DNA of 8,898 bases from Pseudomonadota bacterium (GCA_021791235.1 JAJYXA010000295.1:1-8898), one strand, 5' to 3'. Positions 1 to 5,504 are shown, counted from the stretch's first letter. A program made the numbers and translations. The notes: generated from the sequence alone by a model not told the origin.

Positions 1-200
1 CCCACGATTCGCTGATCGAGGCGGCGCTCTATATCCAGACCATCGAGAAGCGCCAGGGCCTGAAGATCGCCTGCCCGGAGGAAATCGCCTACCGCCTGGG
101 CTTCATCGACGCCGCCCAACTGCAGGCGCTGGCGCAGCCGCTGATGAAAAACGGCTACGGGCTTTATCTGATGGACGTGCTGCACGAGCGGGTGTTCTGA
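1..200 (+). CDS. rfbA: Glucose-1-phosphate thymidylyltransferase, C-terminal end (5' partial)
   Basis: This is the last 65 codons (frame starting at base 3) of a gene entering from the left edge. The product would make dTDP-glucose from dTTP and glucose-1-phosphate, the first step of dTDP-L-rhamnose synthesis in the cytoplasm. The visible tail contains the stretch TIEKRQGLKIACPEEIAYR followed by a GFID segment and ends in HERVF, which is characteristic of the C-terminal helical part of RfbA/RmlA. The catalytic N-terminal nucleotidyltransferase domain lies outside the window. The stop codon TGA (198-200) shares its A with the ATG of the next gene, rfbC, giving a TGATG overlap typical of coupled translation. 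The identity rests on a short piece of protein, but that piece is distinctive and the following rfbC and rfbD agree with it. Confidence 0.93.
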   Translation, partial: HDSLIEAALYIQTIEKRQGLKIACPEEIAYRLGFIDAAQLQALAQPLMKNGYGLYLMDVLHERVF

Positions 201-742
201 TGCAGGTGACCGCCACCCAGCATCCCGAGGTGCTGCTGCTGCGCCCCAAGGTGTTCGGCGACGCGCGCGGCTTCTTTTTCGAGAGCTACAACCGCAAGGC
301 TTTTGCCGAGCTTGGCATTGACGCCGAGTTCGTGCAGGACAACCATTCGCGCTCGGCAAAGGGCGTGCTGCGCGGCCTGCATTACCAGATCAGCCAGCCG
401 CAGGGCAAGCTGGTGCGCGTGGCGGCGGGCGAGGTGTTCGACGTGGCGGTCGACCTGCGCCGCAGCTCGCCGCATTTCGGCCGCGTCGCCACGATGCACC
501 TGTCGGCCGAGACGCACGACATGGCGTGGATTCCGCCGGGGTTTGCGCACGGCTTCCTGGTGCTGTCCGACCATGCCGAGTTTCTGTACAAGACCACCGA
601 CTACTATGCGCCGCAGTTCGAGCGCTGCCTGCGGTGGAACGATCCGGCGCTGGCCATCGCCTGGCCGCTGGAAGGCGAGCCGCTACTGTCCGCCAAGGAC
701 CTGGCGGGCCTGCCGCTCGCCGAATGCGAGGCGTTTGCGTGA
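200..742 (+). CDS. rfbC: dTDP-4-dehydrorhamnose 3,5-epimerase
   Basis: The 180-residue product is the usual length for RfbC/RmlC, a cytoplasmic cupin-fold epimerase. It inverts C3 and C5 of dTDP-4-keto-6-deoxyglucose in the third step of dTDP-L-rhamnose synthesis. Family landmarks run in order: GDARGFFFESYN near residues 20-31, VQDNHSRS at 45-52, VLRGLHYQ at 56-63 with the expected catalytic His61, GEVFDVAVDLR at 77-87, IPPGFAHGF at 111-119, and FLYKTTDYY at 128-136 with Tyr130 in the place of the conserved catalytic tyrosine. The ATG overlaps the rfbA stop by one base, and the end overlaps the GTG start of rfbD by four bases. I see no truncation or missing key residue. Confidence 0.97.
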   Translation: MQVTATQHPEVLLLRPKVFGDARGFFFESYNRKAFAELGIDAEFVQDNHSRSAKGVLRGLHYQISQPQGKLVRVAAGEVFDVAVDLRRSSPHFGRVATMHLSAETHDMAWIPPGFAHGFLVLSDHAEFLYKTTDYYAPQFERCLRWNDPALAIAWPLEGEPLLSAKDLAGLPLAECEAFA

Positions 743-1617
743 GAATCCTGCTCACCGGCGTCAACGGCCAGGTGGGGTGGGAATTGCAGCGCACGCTGGC
801 GCCGCTGGGCGAGGTGATCGCGGCGGACCGTCGCTGCCTCGACCTGGCCGACACGGCAAGCATCCGCCGCACGGTGGCCGCGATCGCGCCGGACCTGATC
901 GTCAACCCGGCCGCCTATACGGCGGTCGACCAGGCCGAATCGGAGCCCGAGCTGGCACACGCCATCAACGCCGCCGCGCCGGGCGAACTGGCCGCCTGCG
1001 GCATTCCGCTGGTGCATTTTTCCACCGACTACGTATTCGACGGGCGCAAGCCCGGTGCCTACACCGAGGACGATGCGCCGAACCCGCTCGGCGTGTACGG
1101 CGCCAGCAAGCTGGCCGGGGAGCAGGCGGTGCGGCGGGCCGGCATTCCACACTTGGTCCTGCGCACCAGTTGGGTCTACGGGCTGCGCGGGCGCAATTTC
1201 CTCTTGACCATGCGGCGGCTGGCGCGCGAGCGCGACACGCTGGCGGTGGTGGACGACCAGTTCGGCGCGCCGACCTGGTCGCGCCTGATCGCCGAGGCGA
1301 CGGCGCTGGTGATCGCGCGCTGGCTGGACCGACCTGATCAAATTGCAACATCCGGGATATATCATCTGAGCTGCGGCGGGCGCACCAGCTGGCATGGCTT
1401 CACCGCGGCGATCCTGGCGTATCTGGCGATGACCGAAGGAAAGCGGGCTCGCCTGACCGCGATCCCGACCTCGGGCTATCCCACGCCGGCGGCGCGCCCG
1501 GCCAACTCGCAGATGAACTGCGACAAGCTGGCGGCGACGTTCGGCGTGCGGCTGCCCGACTGGGAAAGCGCGCTGGCCCTGTGTCTGGAACGGAATTTGC
1601 CTCAATCGACGACATGA
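739..1617 (+). CDS. rfbD: dTDP-4-dehydrorhamnose reductase
   Basis: The 292-residue product is an extended short-chain dehydrogenase/reductase (RmlD type). It reduces dTDP-4-keto-L-rhamnose to dTDP-L-rhamnose with NAD(P)H, the last step of the pathway. The nucleotide-binding glycine motif TGVNGQVG is at residues 6-13. DLIVNPAAYTAVDQAE follows at 52-67, STDYVFDG at 95-102, and the catalytic YGASK at 120-124. LRTSWVYG and a DDQFGAPTW substrate-site segment come after. I chose GTG at 739 because the protein then begins directly with the family's MRILLTG strand. A GAGG Shine-Dalgarno sequence lies at 728-731 with a 7-base spacer, and the start overlaps the rfbC stop (GTGA). A longer in-frame reading from 526 exists but runs inside rfbC and adds no family sequence. 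Confidence 0.96.
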   Translation: MRILLTGVNGQVGWELQRTLAPLGEVIAADRRCLDLADTASIRRTVAAIAPDLIVNPAAYTAVDQAESEPELAHAINAAAPGELAACGIPLVHFSTDYVFDGRKPGAYTEDDAPNPLGVYGASKLAGEQAVRRAGIPHLVLRTSWVYGLRGRNFLLTMRRLARERDTLAVVDDQFGAPTWSRLIAEATALVIARWLDRPDQIATSGIYHLSCGGRTSWHGFTAAILAYLAMTEGKRARLTAIPTSGYPTPAARPANSQMNCDKLAATFGVRLPDWESALALCLERNLPQSTT

Positions 1618-3059
1618 CTTCTAACAGAGCACCCGACATGACCCCCATCCATCCCGTGATCCTTTCCGGCGGCTCGGGCACCCGCCTGTGGCCCTTGTCC
1701 CGAGCGGCCCTGCCCAAGCAGCTGCTGCCGCTCGCCAGCGAGCGCAGCCTGCTGCAGGACACCGTCGGCCGCCTGGCGGGCATGCCGGAAATGGCCGCGC
1801 CGTTGATGGTGTGCAACGTCGAGCACCGCTTCATGATCGCCGAACAGATGCGCCAGATCGACACCCGGCCGCGCGCCATCGTGCTGGAGCCGGTGGGACG
1901 CAATACGGCGCCGGCGATCGCGGTGGCCGCGCTGATGCTGTCGCGCGACGATTCCGACGCGCTGATGCTGGCGCTGCCCGCTGACCACCTGATCGGCGGC
2001 GTCGCGGCCTTCCACGCCGCCATCCGCACCGCGGCGCAGGCGGCGCAGAACGGCCGCCTCGCCACCTTCGGCATCGTCGCCGCCACGCCGGAAACGGGCT
2101 ATGGCTACATTCGCAGAGGCGCGCCGCTGGCGGATAGCGCGGGCGCCCACGAGGTGGCGGCCTTCGTCGAAAAGCCCGACCTCGCCACCGCGCAGCAGTA
2201 CGTCGAATCAGGCGACTATTTCTGGAACAGCGGCATGTTCCTGTTCCGTGCGTCGGATTTCCTCGACGAATTGCAGGCCCTGCGCCCCGACATCCTGGAC
2301 GCCAGCCGCGCCGCGCTGGATGCCGCCAAACCCGATCTCGATTTCGTGCGGCTCGCTCCCGCCGAATTCGAGGCCTGTCCCTCGGAATCGGTCGATTACG
2401 CGGTGATGGAGCACACCCGCCGCGCCGCGGTGGTCCCGGCCGACATCGCCTGGAACGACATCGGCGCCTGGTCGGCGCTGTGGGAAGTTGCGGAGAAGGA
2501 CGGGCAGGGCAACGCCACCCGCGGCGACGTCATGCTGGAGAACGCCCGCAACAACTTCGTCCGCGCCGAAGGCCGCATGGTGGCGCTGCTCGGCGTGTCC
2601 GACCTGGTGGTGGTGGAAACCGCCGACGTGGTGCTGGTGGCGAACAAGGACCAGGTGCAGGACGTGAAGAAGCTGGTCGACCGCCTGAAGGCCGAGCGGC
2701 GCTGCGAGCACCTGGTCCACAAGCAGGTCTACCGTCCGTGGGGGTGGTACGAAGGCATCGACGAGGGCGAGCGCTTCCAGGTCAAGCGCATCATGGTCAA
2801 GCCGGGCGAGAAGCTCAGCCTGCAGATGCACCATCACCGCGCCGAACACTGGATCGTGGTGTCCGGCACCGCCAGCGTCACCTGCGGCGAGGAGGTCATG
2901 CTGCTGACCGAAAACCAGTCCACCTACATTCCGCTGGGCACGACGCACCGGCTGGAAAATCCCGGCAAGATCGACCTGCACATGATCGAGGTGCAGTCTG
3001 GCACCTATCTGGGCGAGGACGACATCGTGCGCTTCGAGGACGTCTACCAGCGCGACTGA
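1614..3059 (+). CDS. manC: Mannose-1-phosphate guanylyltransferase / mannose-6-phosphate isomerase (type II, bifunctional)
   Basis: The 481-residue product makes GDP-mannose from mannose-1-phosphate and GTP, and its C-terminal domain isomerises fructose-6-phosphate and mannose-6-phosphate. The N-terminal nucleotidyltransferase signature SGGSGTRLWPLSR is at residues 18-30, and the second conserved element FVEKPD starts at 184. The C-terminal cupin contains PWGWYEGID, then QMHHHRAEHW at 404-413 (metal-binding histidines) and TYIPLGTTHRLENPG from 437, as in bifunctional ManC/CpsB/AlgA enzymes. Three starts are possible: GTG 1581, ATG 1614 and ATG 1638. I prefer 1614 because it overlaps the rfbD stop as ATGA, matching the upstream junctions. 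The start at 1638 gives the tighter family N-terminus, and neither has a clear ribosome-binding site. It is the last gene of the sugar-nucleotide operon. The product could feed mannose, GDP-fucose or rhamnan-type glycans, which the window does not resolve. Confidence 0.95.
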   Translation: MTSNRAPDMTPIHPVILSGGSGTRLWPLSRAALPKQLLPLASERSLLQDTVGRLAGMPEMAAPLMVCNVEHRFMIAEQMRQIDTRPRAIVLEPVGRNTAPAIAVAALMLSRDDSDALMLALPADHLIGGVAAFHAAIRTAAQAAQNGRLATFGIVAATPETGYGYIRRGAPLADSAGAHEVAAFVEKPDLATAQQYVESGDYFWNSGMFLFRASDFLDELQALRPDILDASRAALDAAKPDLDFVRLAPAEFEACPSESVDYAVMEHTRRAAVVPADIAWNDIGAWSALWEVAEKDGQGNATRGDVMLENARNNFVRAEGRMVALLGVSDLVVVETADVVLVANKDQVQDVKKLVDRLKAERRCEHLVHKQVYRPWGWYEGIDEGERFQVKRIMVKPGEKLSLQMHHHRAEHWIVVSGTASVTCGEEVMLLTENQSTYIPLGTTHRLENPGKIDLHMIEVQSGTYLGEDDIVRFEDVYQRD

Positions 3060-3120
3060 GACCGCGCCGATTCGCCCTCCCTTTCGCAAACCCCTGTTAT
3101 CTTTCATGTTGTTCGCCAGG

Positions 3121-3150
3121 CCGCCGGGAACGGACGAGCCCGGCGGTTTA
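3121..3150 (+). terminator. Probable terminator of the rfb-manC unit
   Basis: CCGCCGGG (3121-3128) and CCCGGCGG (3139-3146) form a perfect 8-bp stem closed by a 10-base loop, followed by TTTA. It lies 62 bases after the manC stop and before the flhD leader, exactly where the sugar-nucleotide and flagellar units should be separated. The U tract is short, so termination may be partial or rho-assisted. Confidence 0.5.
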
Positions 3151-3328
3151 CGCGTCGCTCTCCATGGGCTGGCGTGTCAGACAAACGCCGACAGGCAGGG
3201 TTGTTCATGCCGGTACGCCAATACAGCGTTTCTCCACATCAACTTTCCCGGGTGTCGTCCGAAAACGAATTCACCACGCTGACTTAAGCGTGAATCCGAA
3301 AAAAATTCAACGACGAAGGACAGGCAGA
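3151..3328 (+). promoter_or_regulatory. flhD leader / presumed class I control region
   Basis: This non-coding stretch lies between the putative terminator and flhD and should carry the promoter of the flagellar master operon. I could not identify a convincing -35/-10 pair. Two small inverted repeats are visible. GGCGT (3171-3175) pairs with ACGCC (3185-3189). CACGCT (3275-3280) pairs with AGCGTG (3287-3292) around a 6-base loop, about 40 bases before the start codon. AAGGA at 3316-3320 is a good Shine-Dalgarno sequence with an 8-base spacer to the flhD ATG at 3329. The role as a control region is inferred from position. Confidence 0.4.
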
Positions 3329-3646
3329 ATGAAAATGGATGAAATGCTGGTCGAGATGCGCGATGTCAATCTGAACTATCTGATGCTTGCGCAAAACATG
3401 ATCCAACACGACAAGGCCACCGCAGTCTTTCGTCTGGGCATCAGCCGGGACGTCGCCGGCCTCATCGAGGCGCTGACCCCCGCGCAAATCCTCAAGCTTG
3501 CCGCGTCCGGCATGCTGGTGTCGCGCTTCCGTTTCGACGACGGCGTGGTGCTCAACATGCTGACCAGCTACACCAGGGACCGTGCGCTGGCGCAGTCCCA
3601 CGCCGCCATCCTGATGGCTGGACGGGCGATGGAAGCTTTTGCCTGA
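3329..3646 (+). CDS. flhD: Flagellar transcriptional regulator FlhD
   Basis: The 105-residue product is the FlhD subunit of the FlhD4C2 complex, which with sigma-70 RNA polymerase activates class II flagellar operons. The sequence matches the family along its length: DVNLNYLMLAQNMI near residues 12-25, DKATAVFRLGI at 28-38, then LTPAQILKLA and LVSRFRFDD. It aligns with enterobacterial FlhD without gaps over at least the first 70 residues but lacks the last ten or so residues of the E. coli protein. Residue 65 is serine, where E. coli FlhD has the cysteine that forms an inter-subunit disulfide. The start at 3329 is set by the AAGGA ribosome-binding site 8 bases upstream and the family N-terminus. 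A much longer in-frame upstream extension is an artefact reading through manC. Its partner flhC follows 202 bases later, separated by a palindromic repeat, which is unusually far. Confidence 0.96.
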   Translation: MKMDEMLVEMRDVNLNYLMLAQNMIQHDKATAVFRLGISRDVAGLIEALTPAQILKLAASGMLVSRFRFDDGVVLNMLTSYTRDRALAQSHAAILMAGRAMEAFA

Positions 3647-3666
3647 TTCCGTCGCACAGTAATAAA

Positions 3667-3827
3667 CCTGAATTCTTCACCGCAGAGGAACAGAGGCACG
3701 GAGAAAACCGGAAATCGATGGTTTGATGAAGGGTCTGCCTTCATCCGATGGGTGACCCCGTCGACTTGCATAGCCTCTTGCTTTTCCTCTGTGTCCTCCG
3801 TGCCTCTGTGGTTCAACCGTTTTTTTT
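3667..3827. repeat. Dispersed palindromic repeat, copy 1 (CACAGAGG-type inverted arms)
   Basis: The left arm (about 3676-3709: TTCACCGCAGAGG, then ACAGAGGCACGGAG) and the right arm (about 3781-3816, ending CCGTGCCTCTGTGGTTCAACC) are imperfect inverted repeats. The spacer between them contains a perfect 8-bp hairpin, GATGAAGG / CCTTCATC, at 3725-3745 with a 5-base loop. The outer left end CCTGAATTCTTCACC (3667-3681) matches the reverse complement of the right end of copy 2 at 5490-5504. The outer right end GGTTCAA matches the reverse complement of the left end of copy 2. The right end runs into a T8 tract (3820-3827). There is no coding capacity. A reverse-strand reading through the arm gives the peptide NHRGTEDTEE, a kind of spurious ORF often produced by this repeat type. 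The element fills almost the whole flhD-flhC gap. Confidence 0.85.
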
Positions 3828-3848
3828 CCAGGATAGAGAAGTGTCCCG

Positions 3849-4403
3849 ATGAGCAAGAAAAGTCTGCTGACCGAAATGCGCGACACCCAGCTGGCGATCG
3901 AACTGATCGAACTCGGCGCCCGTCCGCAGGTGCTGGAATCCGAGACCGCGCTGTCGCGCGAACGCCTGCTCAAGCTGTACAAGGAAGTCAAAGGCGTGTC
4001 GCCGCCCAAGGGCATGCTGCCGTTCTCGACCGACTGGTTCCTGACCTGGCTGCCCAACGTGCATTCCTCGCTGTTCGTCAACATTCATCGCTACCTCACC
4101 CGGAACAGCGACTGCAGCGGCATCGAGGCCGTGCTCAAGAGCTACCGCCTGTATCAGGAATACCTGCACACCAACCAGATCGAGGCCGTGTTGAGCTTCA
4201 CCCGCGCCTGGACGCTGAACCGGTTTTTTGAAAGCCGCTTGCTTGACACCGCCGTGTGCAGCGGGTGCGGCGGCCACTTCGTGGTCCATCCGGACGATCT
4301 GCATGACCACTATGTGTGCGGTCTGTGCAACATGCCCGCACGCGCCGGCAAGACCCGCAAGGCCAAGGCTGCGGCACGGACCGAACTGACCGCCGCCGCC
4401 TGA
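3849..4403 (+). CDS. flhC: Flagellar transcriptional activator FlhC
   Basis: The 184-residue product is the DNA-binding and zinc-binding partner of FlhD. Together they bind upstream of class II flagellar promoters in the cytoplasm. Conserved elements include QLAIELIELGARPQVLE near residues 14-30, LSRERLLKLYKEVKG at 35-49, GMLPFSTDWFL at 55-65, and the FTRAWTLNRFF helix at 117-127. The four zinc ligands C137, C140, C157 and C160 are all present as CSGC...CGLC, at the same residue numbers as in E. coli FlhC. ATG at 3849 gives the family-like N-terminus MSKKSLLTEMRD. A weak AGGA/GAGAA ribosome-binding region precedes it, just after the T8 tract of the repeat. The short C-terminal tail is alanine- and lysine-rich. 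The gene ends 23 bases before the methyltransferase start, so the two are probably cotranscribed. Confidence 0.97.
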   Translation: MSKKSLLTEMRDTQLAIELIELGARPQVLESETALSRERLLKLYKEVKGVSPPKGMLPFSTDWFLTWLPNVHSSLFVNIHRYLTRNSDCSGIEAVLKSYRLYQEYLHTNQIEAVLSFTRAWTLNRFFESRLLDTAVCSGCGGHFVVHPDDLHDHYVCGLCNMPARAGKTRKAKAAARTELTAAA

Positions 4404-4426
4404 CAGGTTTCCTTGGACGTCCGGTG

Positions 4427-5185
4427 ATGACGCGCCTGCCGGTCAGCCTCCAATCGCTCTTCATCCAGGGCGCCGCCGCGTTGGTGGCGGTGGCGCTGAA
4501 CAGCCTGCTGCACATTCTGCTTTCGTATCAAGCCGCGCTGTGGCAATTCGCTCTCATGCAAGGAGCGGCCGCCGCCGGGCTGAGCGCGCTCTGGCGGCAA
4601 CCGGCCTGGTGGCTTCCATTGCATCTCGGGTTCCTGCCCGGTGTTCTGCTGGCCCAGCGGCTGCACGTGTCCAACCGGGTTTACCTGGCGGCATTCGTGT
4701 TGCTGATGCTGTTCTACTGGAGCAGCTTCCGGACCCGGGTCCCCCTCTACCTGTCCGACCGCAAGGCCTGGCGGGCGTTGGCATCCCTGTTGCCCCGGAC
4801 CCGGCCATTCCGCTTCATCGATCTCGGCAGCGGCCTGGGCGGCGTGCTGTTTTATCTGGAGCCGCGTTTTCCGCGGGGCCGCTGGTACGGCACCGAAATT
4901 GCCCCGGCTCCCTGGCTGATCAGCCGTGTGCGCGCCTGGTTCAAGCGCAGCCGGGTGGCGTTCATGCGGCGTGATTACGCGTCGCTCGACCTGGCCGATT
5001 TCGAGGTGGTGTTTGCCTTTCTTTCGCCCGCGGCCATGCCCGCGCTGTGGCAACAGGCGCAAGCCCAGATGCGCAGCGGCAGCCTGTTCGTCAGCCTGTC
5101 GTTTTTGGTAAACGCACGGCAACCGGACCATGTGGTGACGCTGGCCGAGGGTGAACGGCACACCCTGTATGCGTGGCGGATGTGA
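4427..5185 (+). CDS. Membrane-anchored class I SAM-dependent methyltransferase, unknown substrate
   Basis: The 252-residue product has two parts. The first 105 residues or so contain about four hydrophobic segments (near 12-32, 36-56, 61-77 and 85-101), which should anchor it in the inner membrane. The rest is a Rossmann-type methyltransferase core: the SAM motif I FIDLGSGLGG is at 130-139, an acidic residue ending the second strand occurs in YGTEIAP (Glu157), and RRDYASLDL follows. The C-terminus, GSLFVSLSFLVNA through TLYAWRM, is a typical closing beta hairpin. ATG 4427 is preferred and in-frame GTG 4424 is equally possible. A GGA at 4415-4417 is the only ribosome-binding hint. It lies 23 bases after flhC and before motA, so it probably belongs to the flhDC transcript. 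The substrate is unknown: a lipid, quinone-like molecule or membrane protein could fit. A link to motility is inferred from position only. Confidence 0.8.
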   Translation: MTRLPVSLQSLFIQGAAALVAVALNSLLHILLSYQAALWQFALMQGAAAAGLSALWRQPAWWLPLHLGFLPGVLLAQRLHVSNRVYLAAFVLLMLFYWSSFRTRVPLYLSDRKAWRALASLLPRTRPFRFIDLGSGLGGVLFYLEPRFPRGRWYGTEIAPAPWLISRVRAWFKRSRVAFMRRDYASLDLADFEVVFAFLSPAAMPALWQQAQAQMRSGSLFVSLSFLVNARQPDHVVTLAEGERHTLYAWRM

Positions 5186-5215
5186 GGGGGACATGGAAAT
5201 ACCCGGGATGCGCCA

Positions 5216-5242
5216 TCAAGTTTCTTTCAATCCGGTCGAATC
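5216..5242 (+). promoter_or_regulatory. Candidate sigma-28 (FliA) promoter for motAB
   Basis: TCAAGTTT (5216-5223), an 11-base spacer and GTCGAATC (5235-5242) match the flagellar sigma-28 pattern TAAAGTTT-N11-GCCGATAA. The match is 7 of 8 in the -35 half with exact spacing, but only the G.CGA core in the -10 half. motAB are sigma-28-dependent late genes in enterobacteria, so the position is plausible. It would give a leader of about 275 bases that includes the palindromic repeat. It was found by eye and has not been scored statistically. Confidence 0.45.
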
Positions 5243-5322
5243 CTTATTCTGAAAGCCCCTCCTTTGAGCGAAGGAAATCGGGGCAGGGTGGAACCGCCTC
5301 GCCCGGTCAATCAATCAACCTT

Positions 5323-5504
5323 AAAACCGCATTTGAACCACAGAGGCACAGAGGCACAGAGAAAAAACAAAGACTTGCATCGTGATACCCACTCACCCGA
5401 CAGGTGAGTGGCCAAGTGCGGGTAAGCTATTGATTTCTTGTCTTTCTCTGTGTCCCAAGGGATACCGTCCCTGCGGGACATATCTCTGTGGTGAGGAATT
5501 TAGG
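5323..5504. repeat. Dispersed palindromic repeat, copy 2, inverted relative to copy 1
   Basis: The left arm GAACCACAGAGGCACAGAGG continues as CACAGAGAAAAAAC (5335-5368). The right arm carries TTTCTCTGTGTCCC (5443-5456) and, after an insert, CTCTGTGGTGAGG (5484-5496). The centre holds a perfect 9-bp hairpin, CCACTCACC (5389-5397) / GGTGAGTGG (5403-5411), with a 5-base loop. The left end is the GAACC type and the right end, read in reverse complement, is the CCTAAATTCCTCACC type. This is the opposite order to the copy at 3667-3827. Over the 21 bases of that right end the two copies agree at 18 positions. Without the nested palindrome the copy would be about 150 bp, close to the size of copy 1. 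No protein is encoded. Confidence 0.85.
5451..5480. repeat. Nested palindrome inside repeat copy 2
   Basis: TGTCCC (5451-5456) and GGGACA (5475-5480) are perfect inverted ends. Inside are two small self-complementary units, TCCCAAGGGA (5453-5462) and GTCCC-TGC-GGGAC (5467-5479). Copy 1 has nothing equivalent at the matching position in its arm, so this segment looks inserted. CTCTGTG occurs on both sides (5446-5452 and 5484-5490), but the host repeat is itself made of such units, so a target duplication cannot be proven. Confidence 0.6.

Noticed and set aside
303..1337. 344-codon + strand frame overlapping rfbC and rfbD
   Set aside because: Its translation is dominated by Arg, Ala and Pro with no domain, and it overlaps two well-supported genes in another frame. 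It is a composition artefact.
3201..3229. Possible sigma-70 promoter for flhD starting at TTGTTC
   Set aside because: With a 16-18 base spacer the -10 position reads ACAGCG or CAGCGT-like sequence, too far from TATAAT to support a call.
3568..3816. 82-codon - strand frame beginning MNHRGTEDTEE
   Set aside because: The N-terminal part is the repeat arm in translation and the rest is antisense to flhD. It is evidence for the repeat, not for a protein.
5338..5362. Tandem CACAGAGG units considered as the start of a CRISPR or tandem array
   Set aside because: There are only about three 8-9 base units with no regular spacers, and they are the arm of an inverted repeat found twice. No cas genes are present.
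5173..5385. 70-codon + strand frame after the methyltransferase
   Set aside because: It begins inside the methyltransferase end, runs through a hairpin and the repeat arm (FEPQRHRGTEK), and has no family likeness or ribosome-binding site.
3667..5504. flhC-methyltransferase block as a composite transposon
   Set aside because: No transposase, no obvious target-site duplication and no change in coding style in the enclosed genes. flhC belongs next to flhD. Paired independent repeats are the simpler reading.
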